From an uncultured Lachnospiraceae bacterium (lineage in GTDB: Bacteria > Bacillota > Clostridia > Lachnospirales > Lachnospiraceae): 64,000 bases of DNA. The notes beneath the pieces were generated by a model. It was given only the letters and a program-made list of their open reading frames with translations. It was not told the origin of the DNA and did no database searches. Below, piece after piece: positions 59,644-64,000 of this stretch. Numbering within the stretch: position 1 is the first letter of the stretch; each line of letters opens with the position of its first letter. The stretch lies in NCBI GenBank assembly GCA_910579465.1, contig CAJTUB010000003.1:124001-188000 (forward strand), in the 5' to 3' direction. A program made the position numbers and the translations under genes.

Positions 59644-60558
59644 CTACGGCTTTAACGTAGTACCGTGCGGGTCCCGTACGACCCGGTACTTTTCCCGGTA
59701 TTCTCCCGGTGTCATTCCGACCGCTTTTGTAAACTGGGTAATAAAATAGGAGCTGTAGCGGTAGCCGAGGGCGTCGGCAAGCTCGTCCAGCTTTAAGTCG
59801 GTGTGGGTCAGGGACTGCTTTGCAATATTGATGCGGTAGTTTGTTAAGTATTTCATTACCGTCGTACCGGTCCGGTCCTTGAAATCCTGGTTCAGTCTGG
59901 TACGGTTCGTGCCTGCAATATTGCAGAGGTCCGGAAGCCCGATGCAGGCAGTATAATTGGTGTGGATATAGTCGAGTACCTTATCGACAGGAGACTGCCG
60001 GCCCTCCTCCCTTTCATGCCACTGCTCCATATAAATATCGTCTAACAGGTAAATGGTCTGGAGCAGATAGCGCCGGATACGGCAGGTCCAGCTCCAGTCG
60101 CTCTGGGTCAGGCTCTCGGCGCCCATGAGCTTTACCCACTGGCCCGCCTTCAGATAGGCGGCGGCATGCAGCGGGAAAACGCCGTTGCAGTCATATTTAT
60201 GATTAAAATAGGACATCATGTCCCGGTCATGCTGCTCGTTCAGCTCTTCAAAACAATCTTTTTCCAACGTCTCAAAATCTAGGGCGCGGTTCACGAACTT
60301 CGGATGAAAGCAAAGCGACTGCGCCTGAAAAAAGGAATCCTTCTGCAAAGCAAAACGGTCTGCGTAATTGGTACATAAAATGACCGGCGCCTCTAAGGTA
60401 AGCTCTTCCCCGTTCAGGCTGATTTCGATTGTTCCCTGTGTAAGAAGTGTCAGGGTGTAACGGTCCGGGTACGGATAGTCGGTCAGCGTTTCGTTAGGCA
60501 CATATTCAAACAAAACCTGCCGGTTATTCCGCAGCCGGTCATAGGTCGGAGTCGGCAT
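59644..60558 (-). CDS. AraC-family transcriptional regulator
   Basis: 304 residues. An N-terminal domain (1-190) has cupin-like beta content (GTIEISLNGEELTLEAPVILC). The two helix-turn-helix motifs of the AraC DNA-binding domain occupy the last 105 residues: LPDLCNIAGTNRTRLNQDFKDRTG and LDELADALGYRYSSYFITQFTKAVGMTPGEYREK. The ligand is unknown. It is convergent with the LytTR cluster; only about 30 bp separate the stops. The sequence upstream of it is the palindromic repeat region. Confidence 0.9.
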   Translation of the reverse strand: MPTPTYDRLRNNRQVLFEYVPNETLTDYPYPDRYTLTLLTQGTIEISLNGEELTLEAPVILCTNYADRFALQKDSFFQAQSLCFHPKFVNRALDFETLEKDCFEELNEQHDRDMMSYFNHKYDCNGVFPLHAAAYLKAGQWVKLMGAESLTQSDWSWTCRIRRYLLQTIYLLDDIYMEQWHEREEGRQSPVDKVLDYIHTNYTACIGLPDLCNIAGTNRTRLNQDFKDRTGTTVMKYLTNYRINIAKQSLTHTDLKLDELADALGYRYSSYFITQFTKAVGMTPGEYREKYRVVRDPHGTTLKP

Positions 60559-60712
60559 ACAATCACCTCTTTCTCGAATACCCCTATTTTATCAGAAGCA
60601 GGCAGGTTTTTCAATAGGCTGTAAATCTTATAGGAAAATCGTGCAGAAAATGAATTTGCAAATGGGGAAAGGGCAGATAAAATAATCTTGTCACCTTGTC
60701 GATGGAGTGTAT

Positions 60713-60964
60713 CTTTGAGTTCCCGCATTTTTTGTGACTTTAGGAAGTCCCGTGGGTACACGCTATCTGATTTTGCAAGCGCTGGCGCTCCGCCGGACTT
60801 CCTCTAAGAGCTGTTAAGCCACTCGGTAGCGTCCTCGTGCCTAACCAGCTCTAAGAGGTGATTCCGGTTCCGCTAAAGACGCGGTCCTTCGGACAAATGC
60901 AAAAGTCAGATGGCTTGTACCCACGGGACATAAAGGGGGCAATATCAAATGCGGGAACTCAAAG
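60713..60964 (-). repeat. 252-bp palindromic interspersed repeat, copy 4
   Basis: A full, complete copy of the family at 8186, in the opposite orientation. Outer arms 60713-60730 and 60947-60964 are perfect at 18 of 18 (CTTTGAGTTCCCGCATTT type). Inner arms 60747-60776 and 60899-60929 match with a few changes. The core again has TTAGAGGAAGTCCGG-type and GGAATCACCTCTTAG-type sequences. It lies upstream of the small membrane protein gene and inside the AraC gene's upstream region. Confidence 0.87.
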
Positions 60965-60974
60965 TGTTGTTTGT

Positions 60975-61030
60975 TTATTCGCGCGAAGGCAAAGTGAGGA
61001 TAGTGCAAATATATTTGCACTATCCGAGCG
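60975..61030 (+). other. 21-nt shared leader with perfect 28-nt palindrome
   Basis: The 21 nt at 60975-60995 are identical to 52364-52384. They are followed by the perfect palindrome of arms GGATAGTGCAAATA (60998-61011) and TATTTGCACTATCC (61012-61025). No U-tract follows. It stands 10 bp after the palindromic repeat and 42 bp before the small membrane protein gene, so it may act as an operator or transcript-end element. Confidence 0.6.
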
Positions 61031-61071
61031 CGCCCGCGGGAGTATTTAACTGAGAAAGGTTTGTGGAGAAG

Positions 61072-61272
61072 ATGAAGCGTGTCAAAAAAGCAGTCAGTAT
61101 GAAACCCGTTACCTATATTTTGTTTTTTGTGCTTGGTACGGCGTTGTTTCTGTGCCTTGTCCGGATGGTGGATATTCCTGTTTCCGGAGCAGCAGGGGAG
61201 GGTGTTGTGACCGGGGAAGAGGAGAGTATTTCCTTGTTTGAGGCAATTTTTGTGAGGGGAGGGAATCTTTAG
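61072..61272 (+). CDS. Small single-pass membrane protein upstream of an ABC exporter
   Basis: 66 residues (MKRVKKAVSMKPVTYILF...). A basic start, one helix at about 13-33 (VTYILFFVLGTALFLCLVRMV) and a 33-residue acidic, Gly- and Ser-containing tail ending FVRGGNL. GTG at 61063 is an alternative start. Its TAG stop is followed directly by the GTG start of the ABC transporter, so the two are tightly coupled. It could be an accessory subunit, a leader-like transported peptide or a signal molecule. No known family recognised. Confidence 0.65.
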   Translation: MKRVKKAVSMKPVTYILFFVLGTALFLCLVRMVDIPVSGAAGEGVVTGEEESISLFEAIFVRGGNL

Positions 61273-62997
61273 GTGAAGCTGAATTTTTTTACAACGACCC
61301 GCTTTCTCTGGCGCTATATGAGGGAGAAGAAGCTCCAGTATTTCCTGTTCTATGCCGGGTGGCTGTTTCAGACCGTGGTTGAAGTGATTACACCGATTAT
61401 TTTCGGAATTATGATTAACCGGATTGTTTATTACAGCGACCTTACGACCTTTCTGAAGGTCGGGCTCGTATTTTTCTATGTTACGGTATTCGGGATTATC
61501 CTGTACTATATGATATATGAAATGTACGGGTATCTCTGGAACGGGATTAACCGCGGGCTCCGCATGGAAATGTTTGAACAGCTGCAGCGCTTAAGTGCCG
61601 CGGAAATGGTGTCGCTGCAGCATGGGGATACCGTAAATATGATTCAGTATTGGTCGATGACCGCGGTCAATTTTGTAATCCGGAATATTGTCCATAATGT
61701 AAATAATATATTCCGGATTATACTTTGTATTGTAATTATATTCCGGATTAATCCGGTATTCGGCGCCGTGTCCGTCGTGATGGTGCCGTTATCGGTATTT
61801 ACCGCGTTCCGGATTGGCAGCCGCATCCGGAAGAACAGTGAAAAAAATAAGGAGAAGTATGCGAAGTATATCAGCTGGCTGTTTGAGGTAATTTCCTCCC
61901 TTGGCGAGTTGCGGTTCTGGAGCGCGGAAAAGACGATACTGAAACGGTATGATGATAAGTTAGATGAGCTGAATGAGCTGAATGCTAAAATTGCCATGCA
62001 GAATACGGCAGGAGCGGAATTACTTGAAAACATAAAAAACGGGATTCTGGTCATCCAGTATGTCCTGCTTGCCTGTTATGCCGTATATGGCGGTCTTATG
62101 GTCGGGACCGTTACGGTGATGCTGACTTATTTTACGATGCTGTCGTCCGCGCTGTCCGGCTTTGCAAAAAATACGATGGACGCGCAGGAGCGGATTTCCA
62201 TAATAGAAAGAATGTATGCGTTTTTATGCAGGGAAACAACAGACGGGAAGGACGGTCAATGCGAATTAAAGGAAAGGATTGCTGAGATTTCGTTTCAGAA
62301 CTGCTCCTTCCGGTATGGCAGTGAACAGCCGCTGGTTCTGGATTCACTGGACTTTTCCATAAGACAGGGGGAAAAGGTGGCGGTCGTCGGCAGCTCCGGC
62401 TCCGGAAAAAGTACGCTGCTCAATCTGGTGCTCGGACTGTATCAGCCGCAGGAGGGAAGCATCCTGCTGAACGGAAGGGAGCTTGGGCAGTACAGCAGGG
62501 CATCCCTGTATGATCATATCAGCGTCGTATTCCAGCAGGTGCTTTTGCTGAAGGGGACCATCCGGGAGAATCTTTTCATGGGGAGCGAAAGAGTACCGGA
62601 GGAGGAGCTGGTCAGGGTATGTAAGGCGGCAGGAATTTATGACTATATCCAGAGCCAGGAGCATGGATTTGATACGGTAATCGAGCAGTGGGGAAGGAAT
62701 CTGTCCGGCGGGCAGAGGCAGAGGCTGGGGATTGCCAGAGCCTATCTGAGAGCGTCCGATCTGGTTATTATGGACGAAGCGACAGCTTCCCTGGACCGGA
62801 AAAATGAAGAGCTGATTTTAGAAAACCAGAAGGAAATATTACAGGGAAGAACCTGTCTTGTCGTATCCCACAGACTGCGCACGGTAATGCAGTGCGACCG
62901 GGTATTATTGTTAAAGGACGGAAGGCTTCAGGAAATGGGAACGCCGGAGGAAATGAAGGAGCGGTGTCCGGAATTCAGGGAATTGTTTGCGCTGTAG
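61273..62997 (+). CDS. ABC exporter half-transporter 1 (TMD-NBD)
   Basis: 574 residues: six membrane helices (about 20-310) of type IV exporter fold, then the ATPase: Walker A GSSGSGKSTLLNLVLG, Q-loop FQQVLLLKG, signature LSGGQRQRLGIARAYL, Walker B LVIMDEATASLD and H-loop VVSHRL. Start is GTG directly after the small gene's stop. A second half-transporter follows, so the pair probably forms a heterodimer. The substrate is unknown. A missing peptidase domain argues against a double-glycine cleaving exporter. Confidence 0.92.
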   Translation: MKLNFFTTTRFLWRYMREKKLQYFLFYAGWLFQTVVEVITPIIFGIMINRIVYYSDLTTFLKVGLVFFYVTVFGIILYYMIYEMYGYLWNGINRGLRMEMFEQLQRLSAAEMVSLQHGDTVNMIQYWSMTAVNFVIRNIVHNVNNIFRIILCIVIIFRINPVFGAVSVVMVPLSVFTAFRIGSRIRKNSEKNKEKYAKYISWLFEVISSLGELRFWSAEKTILKRYDDKLDELNELNAKIAMQNTAGAELLENIKNGILVIQYVLLACYAVYGGLMVGTVTVMLTYFTMLSSALSGFAKNTMDAQERISIIERMYAFLCRETTDGKDGQCELKERIAEISFQNCSFRYGSEQPLVLDSLDFSIRQGEKVAVVGSSGSGKSTLLNLVLGLYQPQEGSILLNGRELGQYSRASLYDHISVVFQQVLLLKGTIRENLFMGSERVPEEELVRVCKAAGIYDYIQSQEHGFDTVIEQWGRNLSGGQRQRLGIARAYLRASDLVIMDEATASLDRKNEELILENQKEILQGRTCLVVSHRLRTVMQCDRVLLLKDGRLQEMGTPEEMKERCPEFRELFAL

Positions 62998-63012
62998 CAG
63001 AAAGGGGAACAA

Positions 63013-64000
63013 ATGAAGCAGTTAAAGTATCGTTTCCGGCTCTGGAAACAGATTGCCCCACAGTTTGAAGGCGTGAAGCTGTGGTATGGCGGGGATATTT
63101 TTTCGGAAATTGTGATAAGAATACTCGGGATGCTGTTTCCTGTCGTTTATGGAATTTTTCTGGAAAAGGTAATTCTGGGAAGGGACATGGGCTGGCTTTT
63201 CCTGGTGGCTGGCGGCTATGTGTTTCTGCAGCTTGCAAAATCGGGAGCAGTCATCGTTCAGAAGGCATGCCAGAATAAGGTCAACAATACGGTGTACCGG
63301 AAAATCCGTGTCCGGGCGCTGGACAAGTACCTTCATATGCGGTTTGAGGCATACCAGAATCTGAGTGCCGGGGATGTCAAGCTGACGCTGGAGGATGCGG
63401 TAAATAAGCTGACCTCCTTTCAGACACAGATGTATCAGTATTGCTTGAACGGCGTGTACGGACTGGTTATGGCGGTGATTCTGGCAGGAATCAGCTGGCG
63501 GCTGGCGCTTGTGGCATTTCTTTCCATCCCGGTGACCTTTTTTCTTGACCGTTTCGTCAGCCGCAGGGAAAAGGGAATCAATCAGTTGATAAATGAAAAT
63601 GACGCGTCCTGGACGACGTGGCTGGATGAAACGGTAAAATGCTGGCGGGAGGTCCGGGTGAACCGGTGCGAAAACAAACGGAAGGAGGAGTTTGAAGAGT
63701 TCCAGGTCGTGGATGAGACGTATTTTGTGACATGGCTGCGTTTCTGGGTCACAAGGGTCCTGGTGATTCCGAAAATCAAGGATGACTTTATGATGCAGTT
63801 TGTGTTGTATTTTCTGGGCGGTATTTTTATTTATTATAATTACATATCCATCGGAATGCTGCTGGTATTTGTCCAGTATTACGGCATGCTTTCCGGAAGC
63901 GTGAAGGCAGTCTCCTCCATGGACGCGGGGCTGCAGGCGGAAAAGCCGCATTATGAGAGAATTTTGAAGCATCTTGCCGGAGAGGAAACGGCAGAGCAGG
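63013..64000 (+). CDS. ABC exporter half-transporter 2 (partial, TMD)
   Basis: The frame starts at ATG 63013 (AAAGGGGAAC upstream) and runs open past the right edge; 329 residues are seen. It has a type IV exporter membrane domain with helices near 25-45, 55-75, 145-190 and 255-290 (MAVILAGISWRLALVAFLSIPVTFFL). The ATPase part is beyond the window. It lies 15 bp after the first half-transporter. Confidence 0.85.
   Translation, partial: MKQLKYRFRLWKQIAPQFEGVKLWYGGDIFSEIVIRILGMLFPVVYGIFLEKVILGRDMGWLFLVAGGYVFLQLAKSGAVIVQKACQNKVNNTVYRKIRVRALDKYLHMRFEAYQNLSAGDVKLTLEDAVNKLTSFQTQMYQYCLNGVYGLVMAVILAGISWRLALVAFLSIPVTFFLDRFVSRREKGINQLINENDASWTTWLDETVKCWREVRVNRCENKRKEEFEEFQVVDETYFVTWLRFWVTRVLVIPKIKDDFMMQFVLYFLGGIFIYYNYISIGMLLVFVQYYGMLSGSVKAVSSMDAGLQAEKPHYERILKHLAGEETAEQ

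Noticed and set aside
60858..61049. 63-residue plus-strand frame
   Set aside because: Made from the right half of the palindromic repeat and the following hairpin; no RBS or protein-like pattern.

Overview
The window looks like a chromosomal segment of a spore-forming, motile or chemotactic, obligately anaerobic Clostridia member, most likely Lachnospiraceae. The reasons are an alpha/beta small acid-soluble spore protein, a YlbJ-like sporulation protein, an oxygen-sensitive class III ribonucleotide reductase, CheV, tRNA-directed T-box leaders, DUF4250 and the mid-GC coding style. No replication origin, rRNA operon, prophage, complete insertion sequence or CRISPR array is visible. The assignment comes from gene content only.

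Layout. 1-6.2 kb: the end of a large membrane protein, a spore protein, then rsmD-coaD-coiled-coil gene facing ylbJ-tmcAL, the same neighbourhood known from Bacillus (ylbH-coaD-ylbJ-ylbM). 6.3-12.7 kb: a NarL-type two-component system and a three-gene ABC-2 exporter, separated by a 251-bp palindromic repeat, then a lipoprotein. 12.9-17.7 kb: cheV with a repetitive zinc-ribbon membrane protein, hisH-hisF, and an easily missed DUF4250 gene. 17.8-23.4 kb: a carrier, an AT-rich island, pgi, tRNA-Gly and a VOC protein. 23.4-32 kb: housekeeping genes (TPR lipoprotein, hflX, nrdD with a fused redoxin, tcdA, an SseB-domain protein, T-box plus serS).

32.2-41.3 kb is accessory. A Septu defence pair (ptuA-ptuB) lies between two ~253-bp direct repeats, beside a decayed chimeric copy of the following GPP34/MerR genes. 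A two-component/FtsX-type ABC module of different codon style follows. 41.5-52.4 kb: YdeI-like protein, T-box plus a short valyl-tRNA synthetase, GNAT, flavin reductase, a GntR(YtrA)-ABC operon with a clear operator, a LysM amidase, a MraY-family enzyme and azlCD.

52.5-64 kb holds the least conventional parts: an ECF-like sigma factor translationally coupled to a membrane-tethered serpin; a LytTR/GHKL two-component system coupled to three unrecognised soluble proteins; an AraC regulator; a second full copy of the palindromic repeat; and a small single-pass membrane protein coupled to a heterodimeric ABC exporter that runs off the window. The strongest candidates for something undescribed are the LytTR-GHKL-three-gene operon, the sigma-serpin pair and the palindromic repeat family. 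All functional claims rest on reading motifs by eye; no database search was run.
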